Assembly: GCA_910584945.1 (NCBI GenBank) | Contig: CAJUDY010000014.1 | Coordinates: 10,920-74,919 of the forward strand | Length of the DNA: 64,000 nt | Source: an uncultured Lachnospiraceae bacterium | GTDB lineage: Bacteria; Bacillota; Clostridia; Lachnospirales; Lachnospiraceae | Reading direction: 5' to 3' | In this document: positions 42,321 through 51,559 of the stretch, one piece after another | How the letters are laid out: the number at the start of each line of letters is the position of its first letter | How positions within the stretch are numbered: position 1 is the first letter of the stretch | Notes under the pieces: model-generated | Told to the model about the DNA's origin: nothing | What the model saw: only the letters and a program-made list of their open reading frames with translations | Databases searched by the model: none | Program-made: the position numbers and the translations under genes

Positions 42321-42848
42321 ATGGAGAGACATCATATTGATGTCATGCTTGATGAGGAGACTGTGGATCGAAGGATTCGGGAACTGGGAGAAGAGATCAG
42401 CCGGGATTATGAAGGAAAGACGGTCTATCTGATCTGTATTTTAAAGGGAAGCGTATATTTTACCTGTGAACTGGCAAAAAGAATAACGGTACCGGTAGTG
42501 ATGGATTTCATGCAGTGTTCCAGCTACGGCGCTGCCACCAAGTCCAGCGGCGTGGTAAAGCTTTCCAAGGACCTGGACATGGCGATTACCGATCAGGATG
42601 TGATTATTATTGAAGACATTATCGATTCCGGCAGGACTTTAAGCCATTTAAAGAACCTGCTGGAACAGAGAAAGCCGGCCAGCCTTCGGATCTGTACGCT
42701 GTTAGATAAGCCGGAGAGACGGGTGTCAGATGTGGATGTGGATTACGTCGGATTTCAGATTGAGGATAAATTTGTAGTAGGATACGGCCTGGATTATGAC
42801 CAGCAGTATCGGAACCTGCCATACATTGGTGTGGTGGAATTTGATTAA
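42321..42848 (+). CDS. hpt: Hypoxanthine phosphoribosyltransferase
   Basis: 175 residues; ATG 42321 with AAGGAGG, 16 bases after tilS. Purine salvage: hypoxanthine/guanine plus PRPP to IMP/GMP. Signatures are LICILKGSVYFTCELAKRI, the PRPP-binding loop VIIIEDIIDSGRTLSHL, and VDYVGFQIEDKFVVGYGLDYDQQYRNLPYIGVV. Length is typical. Confidence 0.96.
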   Translation: MERHHIDVMLDEETVDRRIRELGEEISRDYEGKTVYLICILKGSVYFTCELAKRITVPVVMDFMQCSSYGAATKSSGVVKLSKDLDMAITDQDVIIIEDIIDSGRTLSHLKNLLEQRKPASLRICTLLDKPERRVSDVDVDYVGFQIEDKFVVGYGLDYDQQYRNLPYIGVVEFD

Positions 42849-42865
42849 CAGGAGGATAAGATATT

Positions 42866-44680
42866 TTGAACAGACAATGGAAGGGCCTGAGCACCTACGT
42901 GGTGTTTCTTGTGCTGATCTGCCTGGTGCTGGTATTCTTTGAGGGACGGCTTCAGGACCGTCCGGGCTACACCCGTCAGCAGTTTGAAAAGATGCTGGAG
43001 GAGGGTGAGATCACCAGTGCCAGTATCCAGCCCAATAAGGAGACGCCTACCGGGACGGTGGAGTATTACCTGGCGGACGGAACGATGGGCAGAACCCAGG
43101 TGCTGGATACGAAAGAAGCGGAGACGGCGCTTCTTAAGGCAGGGGTGCTTTATGAAATCCTGGAGATGAGGCAGCCGGGATTTTTCGAAACTTATGGAAT
43201 GTCGCTGATCTTGTGCGGACTGATGATCTTTTTTATTGTGATGACCATGGGCCGCGGCAACGGCGGGGGCAATGCCAAGATGATGGATTTTGGCAAGAGT
43301 CATGCCCAGATGATCGGCAGCGGAGAGAAAACCACCGGGTTTAAAGACGTGGCAGGACTGGAAGAGGAAAAAGGCGAGCTGGAGGAGATTGTGGATTTCC
43401 TGCGCAATCCGGGCAGGTACACAAAGGTCGGAGCCAGGATTCCCAAAGGAGTACTTCTGGTGGGACCTCCCGGAACCGGTAAGACACTGATCGCCAAGGC
43501 AGTGGCAGGAGAGGCGGGCGTTCCGTTTTTCAGTATCTCCGGTTCTGATTTTGTGGAGATGTTCGTTGGCGTAGGCGCGTCCCGGGTGCGGGATCTGTTC
43601 GCTAATGCCAAGAGGAATGCGCCCTGCATCGTATTCATCGACGAGATCGACGCGGTGGCGAGACGCCGGGGAACCGGTATGGGCGGCGGTCACGACGAGC
43701 GGGAACAGACGCTGAATCAGCTCCTGGTGGAGATGGATGGCTTTGGTATCAACGAAGGGATCATCGTTATGGCGGCCACAAACCGGGTGGATATCCTGGA
43801 CCCGGCCATCATGCGTCCGGGGCGTTTTGACCGGAAGATCGGCGTGGGAAGGCCGGACATCAAAGGCAGAGAGGAAATCCTGAAGGTTCATGCAAGGAAC
43901 AAGCCTCTGGGGGATGATGTGGACCTGCATCAGATCGCCCAGACCACGGCGGGATTCACCGGCGCGGATCTGGAGAACCTTCTGAATGAGTCCGCGATCC
44001 TGGCGGCCAAGGACAACCGGGCTTACATGGTACAGGAGGATATCCGCAAAGCATTTATCAAGGTTGGTATCGGGGCGGAGAAGAGAAGCCGTGTGATCTC
44101 CGAAAAGGAGAAGCGGATCACGGCCTACCACGAGGCCGGACATGCGATCCTGTTCCATCTGCTCCCGGATGTGGGACCGGTCTATACGGTCTCCATCATT
44201 CCCACCGGAATCGGTGCGGCGGGTTATACCATGCCTCTGCCGGAGCGGGACGAGATGTACAACACAAAGGGAAGGATGCTGCAGGACATCGTGGTGGACT
44301 TGGGAGGCAGAGTGGCGGAGGAGCTGATCTTTGGCGACGTCTCCACCGGAGCCTCCCAGGATATTAAGCAGGCGACCTCCACCGCCCGCTCCATGGTAAC
44401 CCGGTACGGCATGTCCGAGAAACTGGGACTGATTCACTATGGAGATGACAGTGAAGAGGTTTTCATCGGCAGAGATCTGGCCCATGCCAGAAGCTATGGG
44501 GAGGCCATTGCCGGTGAGATCGATGCAGAAGTGAAGCGGATTGTGGACGAGTGTTATCAGAAAGCAAAGAAGATGATCGAAGAGCACCGGGAGGTACTGG
44601 AAGCCTGCGCGAAGCTGCTTCTGGAAAAGGAAAAGATCGGCCGGGAGGAATTCGAGGCATTATTTGTGCAAAGTAGCTAA
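42866..44680 (+). CDS. ftsH: ATP-dependent membrane zinc protease FtsH
   Basis: 604 residues from TTG 42866, 10 bases after AGGAGG; no closer ATG exists before the first membrane helix. It degrades misassembled membrane proteins and regulatory proteins. Two membrane segments (about 8-24 and 108-126) enclose a short external loop. AAA domain: LLVGPPGTGKTLIAKAVAGEAG (Walker A), CIVFIDEIDAV (Walker B), RPGRFDRKIGVGRPD (second region of homology). Zinc protease: TAYHEAGHAILF (HEAGH), with the third ligand Asp in STGASQDIKQAT. Confidence 0.97.
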   Translation: MNRQWKGLSTYVVFLVLICLVLVFFEGRLQDRPGYTRQQFEKMLEEGEITSASIQPNKETPTGTVEYYLADGTMGRTQVLDTKEAETALLKAGVLYEILEMRQPGFFETYGMSLILCGLMIFFIVMTMGRGNGGGNAKMMDFGKSHAQMIGSGEKTTGFKDVAGLEEEKGELEEIVDFLRNPGRYTKVGARIPKGVLLVGPPGTGKTLIAKAVAGEAGVPFFSISGSDFVEMFVGVGASRVRDLFANAKRNAPCIVFIDEIDAVARRRGTGMGGGHDEREQTLNQLLVEMDGFGINEGIIVMAATNRVDILDPAIMRPGRFDRKIGVGRPDIKGREEILKVHARNKPLGDDVDLHQIAQTTAGFTGADLENLLNESAILAAKDNRAYMVQEDIRKAFIKVGIGAEKRSRVISEKEKRITAYHEAGHAILFHLLPDVGPVYTVSIIPTGIGAAGYTMPLPERDEMYNTKGRMLQDIVVDLGGRVAEELIFGDVSTGASQDIKQATSTARSMVTRYGMSEKLGLIHYGDDSEEVFIGRDLAHARSYGEAIAGEIDAEVKRIVDECYQKAKKMIEEHREVLEACAKLLLEKEKIGREEFEALFVQSS

Positions 44681-44812
44681 AAAAGAGATGCGATTTTTGT
44701 GAAGTTTGTGCACACTTCTTTGGGGAGATGTGGTACTATAATACTCGTAAAACCCCCAATACATTATATAGTTTTTGCTACACCCCATAAGAAACAAGAA
44801 ATACCTTCTCCT

Positions 44813-44846
44813 AAAAAAGACAGCAACAACCCCCGCTGTCTTTTTT
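44813..44846. terminator. Bidirectional terminator after ftsH
   Basis: AAAAAAGACAGC and GCTGTCTTTTTT (44813-44824, 44835-44846) are perfectly complementary with a C-rich loop. A TATAAT box lies at 44736-44741 upstream. Confidence 0.85.
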
Positions 44847-44944
44847 ACTGCCCTTTTTTAGTAATTTTATGGAAAAAAGCTTGTGCTGATGAAATATCTG
44901 TTATATGATATTCAGACAACAGCATTTTTGAAGGGATGGAATGC

Positions 44945-47041
44945 ATGGAGTTAAATGAAATGACACAGAAAGACCGTACACGGCAGTATGCGATGAACAT
45001 GAGGCCGGTATTAAATCGGGCTGCATTGTTCAGCGACGAAAGTGCCAACTACCGTACTCCATTTGAACCGGAGGTCGGAGACCGGGTGACGATCAAATTC
45101 CGCACCTGGATGGATAATGTGGATCAGGTATATGTGATCTGCAAAAGCCAGAGAATACGGATGGAGAAAGCATATACAGAAGGCGATTTTGATTACTATA
45201 CGTATACGACGGAGCCTTTGACGGAGACGGTTCATTACTTTTTTGAGATACAGACGGGGAATCAGAGATGTTTTTACAACAGCCTGGGTGTAACGAACAA
45301 CCTTCAGGAATACAATTCTTTCGGCATCGTGCCGGGATTCAAGACGCCGGACTGGGCAAAAGGCGCGATTATGTATCAGATCTATACGGATCGCTTCTGC
45401 AACGGAGATCACACCAACGATGTGGAGGACCGGGAGTACATCTATATCAATGAAGGTGTTCGCCGGGTAAGGGACTGGAACCGTCTCCCGCAGCCTATGG
45501 ATGTGAGGGATTTTTACGGCGGCGATATCAAAGGGATCTGGAATAAGCTGGATTATCTGCAGGAGCTGGGTGTGGAGGTTCTGTATTTGAATCCCATCTT
45601 CGTATCCCCCTCCAATCATAAATATGACAGTCAGGATTACGACCATGTGGACCCCCATTACGGGGTGATCGTGGAAGACGGCGGAGAATGTCTGCCGGAG
45701 TGGGACGAGGACAATTCCCATGCCAGTAAGTACATTCAGCGGGTGGTGAACAAGAAGAACCTGGAGGCCAGCGATGAGTTCTTCGCAAAATTCGTGGAGG
45801 AAGTTCACCGAAGAGGCATGAGAATCATCCTGGACGGAGTGTTCAATCACTGCGGCTCTTTTAATAAATGGCTGGACCGGGAACGGCTGTATGAGAACAC
45901 GGAGGGCTACCAGAAGGGTGCGTATGTCTCTCCGGACAGCCCCTATCGGGAATTTTTTAAGTTTAACTATGAGCATGGCTGGCCCTACAATGAGTTCTAT
46001 GACGGCTGGTGGGGGCACAATACCCTGCCCAAGCTCTGTTACGAGCAGTCCAAGGAACTGGAAGATTATATTCTGGGTGTGGCGAGGAAGTGGCTGAAAC
46101 CGCCGTACAATGTGGACGGATGGCGCCTGGACGTGGCGGCGGACCTGGGCTTTTCCGAGGAGTATAACCACGAATTCTGGCGCAAATTCCGCAGGGCGGT
46201 CAAGGAGACGAATCCGGATGCGCTGATTCTGGCGGAGCACTATGGCAACGCCCATGCCTGGCTGCAGGGAGATCAGTGGGATACCCTCATGAACTACGAC
46301 GCTTTTATGGAGCCGGTGACCTGGTTCCTGACCGGCATGGAGAAGCACAGCGACGAGTACCGGGAAGATATGTACGGCAACGCCCAGGCGTTCAAGGACG
46401 CCATGATGCACCATATGGCGAACTTTTACGCGCCGTCACTGCAGACGGCCATGAATGAACTGTCCAACCACGATCATTCCCGGTTTTTGACCAGGACGAA
46501 TCACCGGGTGGGCCGGGTGCATGATCTTGGCTCCGACGCAGCCTCGGAAGGGGTGAGCAAAGGAGTATTCCGGGAGGCCATTGTGATCCAGATGACCTGG
46601 GTGGGCGCGCCCACGCTTTACTATGGAGACGAGGCGGGGGTCTGCGGATTCACGGACCCGGATAACCGGAGAACCTATCCCTGGGGGGAAGAGGACCACA
46701 GCTTGATTTCTTTCTATAAGGAAGCAATTTGTATTCATAAGGAAAATCCGGTGCTGACCCACGGCTCCACCCGTTTTCTGGCTTTGGACTATCAGTTCTT
46801 AAGCTACGGAAGGTTCAGCGAGCAGGAACAGATCATCGTGGTAATCAACAATGATAAAGAGGAAAAAGAGATCAATATACCTGTATGGGAAGCAGGGGTT
46901 CCAAGGGAGGCTTCTTTAGAACGGCTGATGCTGACGCTGGAGAATGGCTTCAGCCTGGGGAAAGAATATTATGAGGTGAAGAAAGGCATTCTCTATCTGA
47001 AGGTTCCGCCGATCTGTTCCATGATTTTAAGAAGAATTTAG
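44945..47041 (+). CDS. Glycoside hydrolase family 13 (alpha-amylase/neopullulanase type)
   Basis: 698 residues; ATG 44945 has AAGGG 9 bases upstream, better spaced than ATG 44936. The N-terminal beta domain (FEPEVGDRVTIKFRTWMDNVDQVYVI) resembles the starch-binding CBM34-like domain of neopullulanase/cyclomaltodextrinase. The TIM barrel carries VDPHYG, RIILDGVFNHCG, VDGWRLDVAADLG (nucleophile Asp), LILAEHYG (acid/base Glu) and ELSNHDHSRF (third Asp). No signal peptide is present, so it acts on imported maltodextrins in the cytosol. A barrel insertion with EDGGECLPEWDEDNSHASKY is noteworthy. Confidence 0.92.
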   Translation: MELNEMTQKDRTRQYAMNMRPVLNRAALFSDESANYRTPFEPEVGDRVTIKFRTWMDNVDQVYVICKSQRIRMEKAYTEGDFDYYTYTTEPLTETVHYFFEIQTGNQRCFYNSLGVTNNLQEYNSFGIVPGFKTPDWAKGAIMYQIYTDRFCNGDHTNDVEDREYIYINEGVRRVRDWNRLPQPMDVRDFYGGDIKGIWNKLDYLQELGVEVLYLNPIFVSPSNHKYDSQDYDHVDPHYGVIVEDGGECLPEWDEDNSHASKYIQRVVNKKNLEASDEFFAKFVEEVHRRGMRIILDGVFNHCGSFNKWLDRERLYENTEGYQKGAYVSPDSPYREFFKFNYEHGWPYNEFYDGWWGHNTLPKLCYEQSKELEDYILGVARKWLKPPYNVDGWRLDVAADLGFSEEYNHEFWRKFRRAVKETNPDALILAEHYGNAHAWLQGDQWDTLMNYDAFMEPVTWFLTGMEKHSDEYREDMYGNAQAFKDAMMHHMANFYAPSLQTAMNELSNHDHSRFLTRTNHRVGRVHDLGSDAASEGVSKGVFREAIVIQMTWVGAPTLYYGDEAGVCGFTDPDNRRTYPWGEEDHSLISFYKEAICIHKENPVLTHGSTRFLALDYQFLSYGRFSEQEQIIVVINNDKEEKEINIPVWEAGVPREASLERLMLTLENGFSLGKEYYEVKKGILYLKVPPICSMILRRI

Positions 47042-47068
47042 GTAACTGTGAAGGTACTGAACAGTTAC
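47042..47068. repeat. 27-nt dispersed stem-loop, copy C
   Basis: GTAACTGT and ACAGTTAC (47042-47049, 47061-47068) around GAAGGTACTGA, directly after the GH13 stop codon. Confidence 0.7.
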
Positions 47069-47100
47069 GAATTTAGGATGTATTTACAGGATACAAAGCA

Positions 47101-47814
47101 ATGAAAAAGCAGGAAATACAACAAGGATTCAGAGATGGGGCGCCGATTGCTCTGGGGTATTTTTCCGTAAGCTTCAGCTTCGGGATTATGGCCGCGGGCG
47201 GGGGGCTCTCCGTCTTTCAGGCTGCGCTTACCAGCCTGACCAATATGACCAGCGCCGGACAGTTTGCCGGACTTCAGATTATGGCGGCGGGCGGTGCCCT
47301 TCTGGAACTGGCGGCCACCCAGCTGATCATCAACTTGCGTTACGCGCTGATGAGTCTCTCCCTCTCCCAGAAGCTTTCCGGGGAGGTGACTATGTGGCAG
47401 CGGTTTGTGATTGCCTTTGCCAATACGGATGAGATTTTCGCCGTCGCCATGTCCCATAACAGGGAATTGACCTTTTCTTATCTGGTGGGTTTACAGGTTC
47501 TTCCCATCCTGGGGTGGACCGGCGGCACGGCCTGCGGAGCGGCAGCAGGCAGTCTGCTTCCGGCTTCCGTGAACAGCGCGCTGAATGTGGCTCTTTATGG
47601 CATGTTCATCGCCGTGGTGATCCCGGCGGCGAAAAAAGCAAGACCGGTGCTGGCAGCGGTCATTCTGTCCGCGCTGCTGAGCGGTCTTCTCTATTATCTT
47701 CCGGTATGTTCGGGAATCTCGGCGGGGACGTCCATCATCCTCTGTACGCTGGCGGCCTCCGGGGTGGGGGCGGTTCTGTTCCCGGTGACAGGAGAGAAGG
47801 ATAAGGGGGAATAG
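47101..47814 (+). CDS. azlC: AzlC-family branched-chain amino acid exporter subunit
   Basis: 237 residues with about five or six membrane segments. Start MKKQEIQQGFRDGAPIALGYFSVSFSFGIMAAGGGLSVFQAALTSLTNMTSAGQFAG is the AzlC signature, followed by ELAATQLIINLRYALMSLSLSQKL and FVIAFANTDEIFAVA. With AzlD it exports branched-chain amino acids. The partner gene follows after 4 bases. Confidence 0.93.
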   Translation: MKKQEIQQGFRDGAPIALGYFSVSFSFGIMAAGGGLSVFQAALTSLTNMTSAGQFAGLQIMAAGGALLELAATQLIINLRYALMSLSLSQKLSGEVTMWQRFVIAFANTDEIFAVAMSHNRELTFSYLVGLQVLPILGWTGGTACGAAAGSLLPASVNSALNVALYGMFIAVVIPAAKKARPVLAAVILSALLSGLLYYLPVCSGISAGTSIILCTLAASGVGAVLFPVTGEKDKGE

Positions 47815-47818
47815 ATAG

Positions 47819-48118
47819 ATGAATATCTGGCTCTGTATCGCGGTCATGGCCCTGGTGACTTATCTGATCCGGGCAGTACCGCTGACGGTTTTTCACAGAA
47901 AGATCGAGAACCGCTATGTAAAGTCCTTTTTATATTATGTGCCCTATACCTGCCTGACAGCTATGACGTTTCCGGCGATTCTCTACGCGACGGAGAGCAT
48001 GGTCAGCGCTTTTGCCGGGGTGGCTGCCGCGGTGCTTCTGGCGTTCTGGAACAAAAGCCTTGTGACCGTGGCCGCTGCCGCGTGTCTGGCGGTGTTTGTC
48101 ACAGAACTTTTCCTGTAA
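47819..48118 (+). CDS. azlD: AzlD-family branched-chain amino acid exporter subunit
   Basis: 99 residues, three or four membrane segments. Begins MNIWLCIAVMALVTYLIRAVPLTVF and has YVKSFLYYVPYTCLTAMTFPAILYAT, typical of AzlD, the small partner of AzlC. ATG 47819 follows GGATAAGGGGG. Confidence 0.92.
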   Translation: MNIWLCIAVMALVTYLIRAVPLTVFHRKIENRYVKSFLYYVPYTCLTAMTFPAILYATESMVSAFAGVAAAVLLAFWNKSLVTVAAAACLAVFVTELFL

Positions 48119-48223
48119 AGGCGATCAGAGGAGCGGCGGTACATTTGCAGGGCGCCTCTGGTGAAGATGTACGGTTTTTGCCGGAAAAGTTCGGAAGAAT
48201 GGTGAAAATTCTATAAAAAGCTT

Positions 48224-48252
48224 TTGAAATCCCTCTTTGCCTATGATATCAT
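48224..48252 (+). promoter_or_regulatory. Promoter of the FGGY kinase gene
   Basis: TTGAAA (48224-48229), a 17-base spacer and TATCAT (48247-48252). Confidence 0.6.
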
Positions 48253-48313
48253 GATAACAGAAGTAACGAAGCATGCGCTGTCTTCAAAGACAGGAAACAG
48301 GAGGGTGATAACA

Positions 48314-49912
48314 ATGATGAGCGATGTAAAAAACACGATTGCAAGCGGAAAGGCCGTGCTCGGTATTGAGTTTGGTTCTACAAGGATCAAGGCGGTCCTG
48401 GTGGATGAGAATAATACGCCGATCGCATCCGGTGCCCATGACTGGGAGAATCGTCTGGAGAACGGAATCTGGACCTACACACTGGAGGATATCTGGACCG
48501 GACTTCAGGACTGCTATCGGAAAATGACGGAGGACGTGAAGAAGCAGTACGGCGTGGCTGTGGAGAAGCTTGCCGCCATTGGCTTCAGCGCGATGATGCA
48601 CGGATATCTGGCGTTTGATAAAGAGGGAGAGCTTCTGGTACCCTTCCGCACCTGGAGAAATACCATTACCCAGGAGGCTTCTGAGGCTTTGACCGAGGCT
48701 TTTCAGTTCCATATTCCCCAGAGATGGAGCATTGCTCATCTGTACCAGGCGATTTTGAACGGGGAAGAGCATGTGCCGGGCGTGGACTTTATCACGACGC
48801 TGGACGGCTATATCCACTGGCAGCTGACCGGTGAGAAAGTGCTGGGTGTGGGAAGCGCATCCGGGATGTTCCCCATTGATTCCGATACAAAGAATTATTA
48901 TGCTTCCATGATTCAGAAGTTTGACGAACTGGTGGCGCCCAAGGGCTTCCCCTGGAAAGTGGAGGATCTGCTTCCGAAGGTGCTGGTGGCAGGAGACGCG
49001 GCGGGCATCTTGAGCGAGGAGGGCGCAAAGCGTCTTGATCCCACAGGAACGCTTCAGGCAGGCTGCCCGCTCTGCCCGCCGGAAGGAGACGCAGGGACCG
49101 GTATGGCGGCGACCAACAGCGTGGGACAGCGCACCGGCAATGTGTCCGCGGGCACGTCGGTATTCGCGATGATCGTTCTGGAGAAAGCGCTAAAGAAGGT
49201 CCATGAAGAGATCGATATGGTGACCACTCCCAGCGGAGACGCGGTGGCGATGGTGCACTGCAACAACTGTACGTCGGATCTGAACGCGTGGGTGAATATT
49301 TTTAAAGAGTTCGCGGAGAGCTTCGGTATGGAAGTGGATATGGACAAACTCTTCGGTACCCTTTACGGGAAAGCGCTGGAGGGAGACAAAGACTGCGGCG
49401 GTCTGCTGGCTTACAACTATTTCTCCGGCGAACATATTACAGGCTTTGAGGAAGGCCGTCCGCTCTTTGTGCGAACTCCGGACAGCAAGTTTAATCTGGC
49501 GAACTTTATGAGGACGAACCTGTACACGGCTCTTGGAGCCCTGAAGGTAGGTCTGGATATCCTGATGAAGGAGGAGCAGGTTGCGGTTGACCGGATCACC
49601 GGCCACGGCGGACTGTTTAAGACCAAAGGCGTGGGCCAGAGCATCCTGGCGGGAGCGATGGACGCGACCGTGTCCGTCATGAAGACCGCCGGAGAGGGCG
49701 GCGCATGGGGCATCGCGCTGCTGGCTTCCTATATGGTCCAGAAAGAAGCAGGAGAGACGCTGGAAGATTATCTGCAGAACAAAGTCTTCGGCGGAGACGA
49801 GGGAGAGAAGATGGACCCGAATCCGGAAGACGTCAAAGGTTTTGACGAGTTCATCAGCCGTTATCGGGCAGGATATCCCATCGAGCGCGCAGCGGTGGAC
49901 AGCCTCAGATAA
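48314..49912 (+). CDS. FGGY-family carbohydrate kinase
   Basis: 532 residues; ATG 48314 with GGAGGGTGAT upstream (an ATG one codon later is equally possible). Phosphorylates a sugar or polyol with ATP. N-terminal ATPase lobe: AVLGIEFGSTRIKAVLVDE, AIGFSAMMHGYLAFD, FRTWRNT; C-terminal lobe: NVSAGTSVFAMIVL, TGHGGLFKTKGVGQSILAGAM and GEGGAWGIALLASY. The substrate is probably a pentulose (ribulokinase/xylulokinase group), but no sugar isomerase or epimerase stands next to it. Confidence 0.9.
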   Translation: MMSDVKNTIASGKAVLGIEFGSTRIKAVLVDENNTPIASGAHDWENRLENGIWTYTLEDIWTGLQDCYRKMTEDVKKQYGVAVEKLAAIGFSAMMHGYLAFDKEGELLVPFRTWRNTITQEASEALTEAFQFHIPQRWSIAHLYQAILNGEEHVPGVDFITTLDGYIHWQLTGEKVLGVGSASGMFPIDSDTKNYYASMIQKFDELVAPKGFPWKVEDLLPKVLVAGDAAGILSEEGAKRLDPTGTLQAGCPLCPPEGDAGTGMAATNSVGQRTGNVSAGTSVFAMIVLEKALKKVHEEIDMVTTPSGDAVAMVHCNNCTSDLNAWVNIFKEFAESFGMEVDMDKLFGTLYGKALEGDKDCGGLLAYNYFSGEHITGFEEGRPLFVRTPDSKFNLANFMRTNLYTALGALKVGLDILMKEEQVAVDRITGHGGLFKTKGVGQSILAGAMDATVSVMKTAGEGGAWGIALLASYMVQKEAGETLEDYLQNKVFGGDEGEKMDPNPEDVKGFDEFISRYRAGYPIERAAVDSLR

Positions 49913-49927
49913 AGAAAGACAAAAGAT

Positions 49928-49966
49928 GCGGTTTCCGGAGGGAAGAATGCCGGAAGCCGCTTTTTT
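49928..49966 (+). terminator. Terminator after the FGGY kinase gene
   Basis: GCGGTTTCCGG (49928-49938) and CCGGAAGCCGC (49950-49960) pair with one G-U, then T6. Confidence 0.85.
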
Positions 49967-50042
49967 CGGGATCAGCCGGTATCAGGCAAAGGAATCCGGG
50001 GCATACTAATAAGAGAATGACAGACAGGCGGGGGGAGATCCG

Positions 50043-51026
50043 ATGAGTAAAATAAAGGTGGCAGTGCTTCTGCCCTTTGATCAGGCGCAGAGAGAGGTAC
50101 TGGAAGCGGCGGGGAAGGAACGCTGCGAGTTTATCTATGTGGAAGAATCCATGACCAGGGAAGCGCGTCTGCCGCTTCTGAAAGAGGCGGAGGTGATCTT
50201 TGGGGAACCGGGGATCCGGGAGATCAGGGAGTGCCCGGGTCTTCGATGGATACAGATGAGCTGGGCGGGGAGCGATGTGTACACCATGCGGGAGGGCTTT
50301 CCAAAGCAGATCCGCCTGACCAACGCAAGAGGCTGCTTTCGGACGGTGATCGCGGAGTATATTCTGGCGGTGCTGCTCTCCATGTGCCGGAACCTGAAGC
50401 AGTATGCGGATCAGCAGAGGGAAGAGGATTGGCGCCGCATTCGCCGGGAGACCCTTTTATATGGAAAGAAAGTGTTAATTCTGGGCGCCGGAGACATCGG
50501 CACCGGCGCGGCAAAGAGGTTAAAAGCCTTTGGGACTTCCGTGACCGGAATGCGCCGGACGGACCGGAATTACCCGGATTGTTATGACGCCATGATTACG
50601 GTCGGGGAACTGGACCAGGTGCTTCCGGCAGCGGATATCGTCATCGGCTGCCTGCCCTCCACCCGGGAGACCCGGGGGCTCTTAGATGAGCGGCGGCTTC
50701 GCAGTATGAAAAAGGACGCTTTTTTGATCAATGTGGGCAGGGGAAGCCTGATTCCCACGGAAGACCTGGTAAAGGTGCTGGAAGACGGCCATCTGGGAGG
50801 CGTGGCGCTGGATGTAACGGAGAAGGAACCGCTTCCGGCCGGACATCCTCTCTGGAAGTTCGACCGGGTGATCCTGACGCCCCATATCGCTGGCCAGAGT
50901 TTCGGGTACTCCAGAGATACGGAGAACCGGGTGCTGCATGTTTGTTGCCAGAATCTGGAACGGTATCTGAACCGCCGGGAGCTTCTGAATCAGGTGGACT
51001 TTGAAGCCGGATATGTGTCGGAGTAA
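50043..51026 (+). CDS. D-2-hydroxyacid dehydrogenase
   Basis: 327 residues, ribosome site GGGGGGAG. NAD(P)-linked reduction of 2-oxoacids or the reverse. The nucleotide-binding loop is KVLILGAGDIGTGAAKRLKAFG, followed by LPAADIVIGCLPST, AFLINVGRGSLIPTEDLVKVLEDGHLGGVALDVTEKEPLP and TPHIAGQSFG, which give the catalytic Arg, Glu and His. It belongs to the GhrA-like branch (substrate loop SWAGSDV). Substrate not determined. Confidence 0.9.
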   Translation: MSKIKVAVLLPFDQAQREVLEAAGKERCEFIYVEESMTREARLPLLKEAEVIFGEPGIREIRECPGLRWIQMSWAGSDVYTMREGFPKQIRLTNARGCFRTVIAEYILAVLLSMCRNLKQYADQQREEDWRRIRRETLLYGKKVLILGAGDIGTGAAKRLKAFGTSVTGMRRTDRNYPDCYDAMITVGELDQVLPAADIVIGCLPSTRETRGLLDERRLRSMKKDAFLINVGRGSLIPTEDLVKVLEDGHLGGVALDVTEKEPLPAGHPLWKFDRVILTPHIAGQSFGYSRDTENRVLHVCCQNLERYLNRRELLNQVDFEAGYVSE

Positions 51027-51054
51027 AAAAAGCGGAAAAAATGAAAAAAAGAAC

Positions 51055-51083
51055 TTGACATTTGAGAAAGCCCGTAGTAGAAT
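51055..51083 (+). promoter_or_regulatory. Promoter of the tRNA-Gly pair
   Basis: TTGACA (51055-51060), a 17-base spacer and TAGAAT (51078-51083), 66 bases before the first tRNA. Confidence 0.8.
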
Positions 51084-51149
51084 ACCTATTGTTGTGAAGC
51101 AAGTCATCATTTGCAGATCGTAACAACCCGAAAGGGTTTTTACATATAT

Positions 51150-51220
51150 GCGGGTGTAGTTCAATGGTAGAACACCAGCCTTCCAAGCTGGATACGTGGG
51201 TTCGATTCCCATCACCCGCT
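51150..51220 (+). tRNA. tRNA-Gly (anticodon TCC)
   Basis: 71 bases, GCGGGTG acceptor pairing with CACCCGC, D arm GTTCAATGGTAGAAC, anticodon loop CTTCCAA, T loop GGTTCGATTCC. CCA is not encoded. Confidence 0.97.
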
Positions 51221-51245
51221 TCACCCGAAAGGGTTTTACATATAT

Positions 51246-51317
51246 GCACGAGTGGCTCAGTGGTGGAGTATCGCCTTGCCAAGGCGAGGGTCGCGGGTTC
51301 GAATCCCGTCTCGTGCT
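51246..51317 (+). tRNA. tRNA-Gly (anticodon GCC)
   Basis: 72 bases, GCACGAG acceptor pairing with CTCGTGC, anticodon loop TTGCCAA, T loop GGTTCGAATCC. It is preceded by a near copy of the 24 bases before the first tRNA (ACCCGAAAGGGTTTT and ACATATATG). Confidence 0.97.
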
Positions 51318-51329
51318 CTTTCTAAAGTT

Positions 51330-51366
51330 TGCGGAAACGTTGATTTTCAGCGTTTTCGCATTTTTT
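51330..51366 (+). terminator. Terminator after the tRNA-Gly pair
   Basis: TGCGGAAACG and CGTTTTCGCA (51330-51339, 51351-51360), one G-U, then T6. Confidence 0.85.
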
Positions 51367-51451
51367 GTGTCTGAAAACTGAAGACTGTCTTCCGCTTTCC
51401 CCTCTTTCCCCTCTTTCCCATCCCCCTTTATTTGTGTATGATACCGCAAAA

Positions 51452-51520
51452 CTGTTAAAATAGCAAATTTTGTGTATACGCTAAAAGGCTATTGCTATTT
51501 AACAGGCAGTAATTTATACT
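51452..51520 (+). promoter_or_regulatory. metA promoter with overlapping inverted repeat
   Basis: Promoter TTGCTA (51492-51497), 17-base spacer, TATACT (51515-51520). The -35 and first half of the spacer form the right arm (51492-51505) of an inverted repeat whose left arm is 51452-51466 (14 paired bases, one bulged A). Such an arrangement fits an operator bound by a repressor. No riboswitch is seen in the short leader. Confidence 0.6.
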
Positions 51521-51559
51521 ATAGAAATAACGAAATCCAGGAAAAGGAGAACTGATACT

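Noticed and set aside
42845..44587. 580-residue frame antisense to ftsH
   Set aside because: It mirrors a strongly conserved gene, has no ribosome site or family resemblance, and such long antisense frames recur opposite proS, the GH13 gene and ntpA.
51121..51245. ACCCGAAAGGGTTTT before both tRNAs as a terminator
   Set aside because: The stem is only 4 bp; it is better explained as a duplicated tRNA spacer, with processing of a common transcript.
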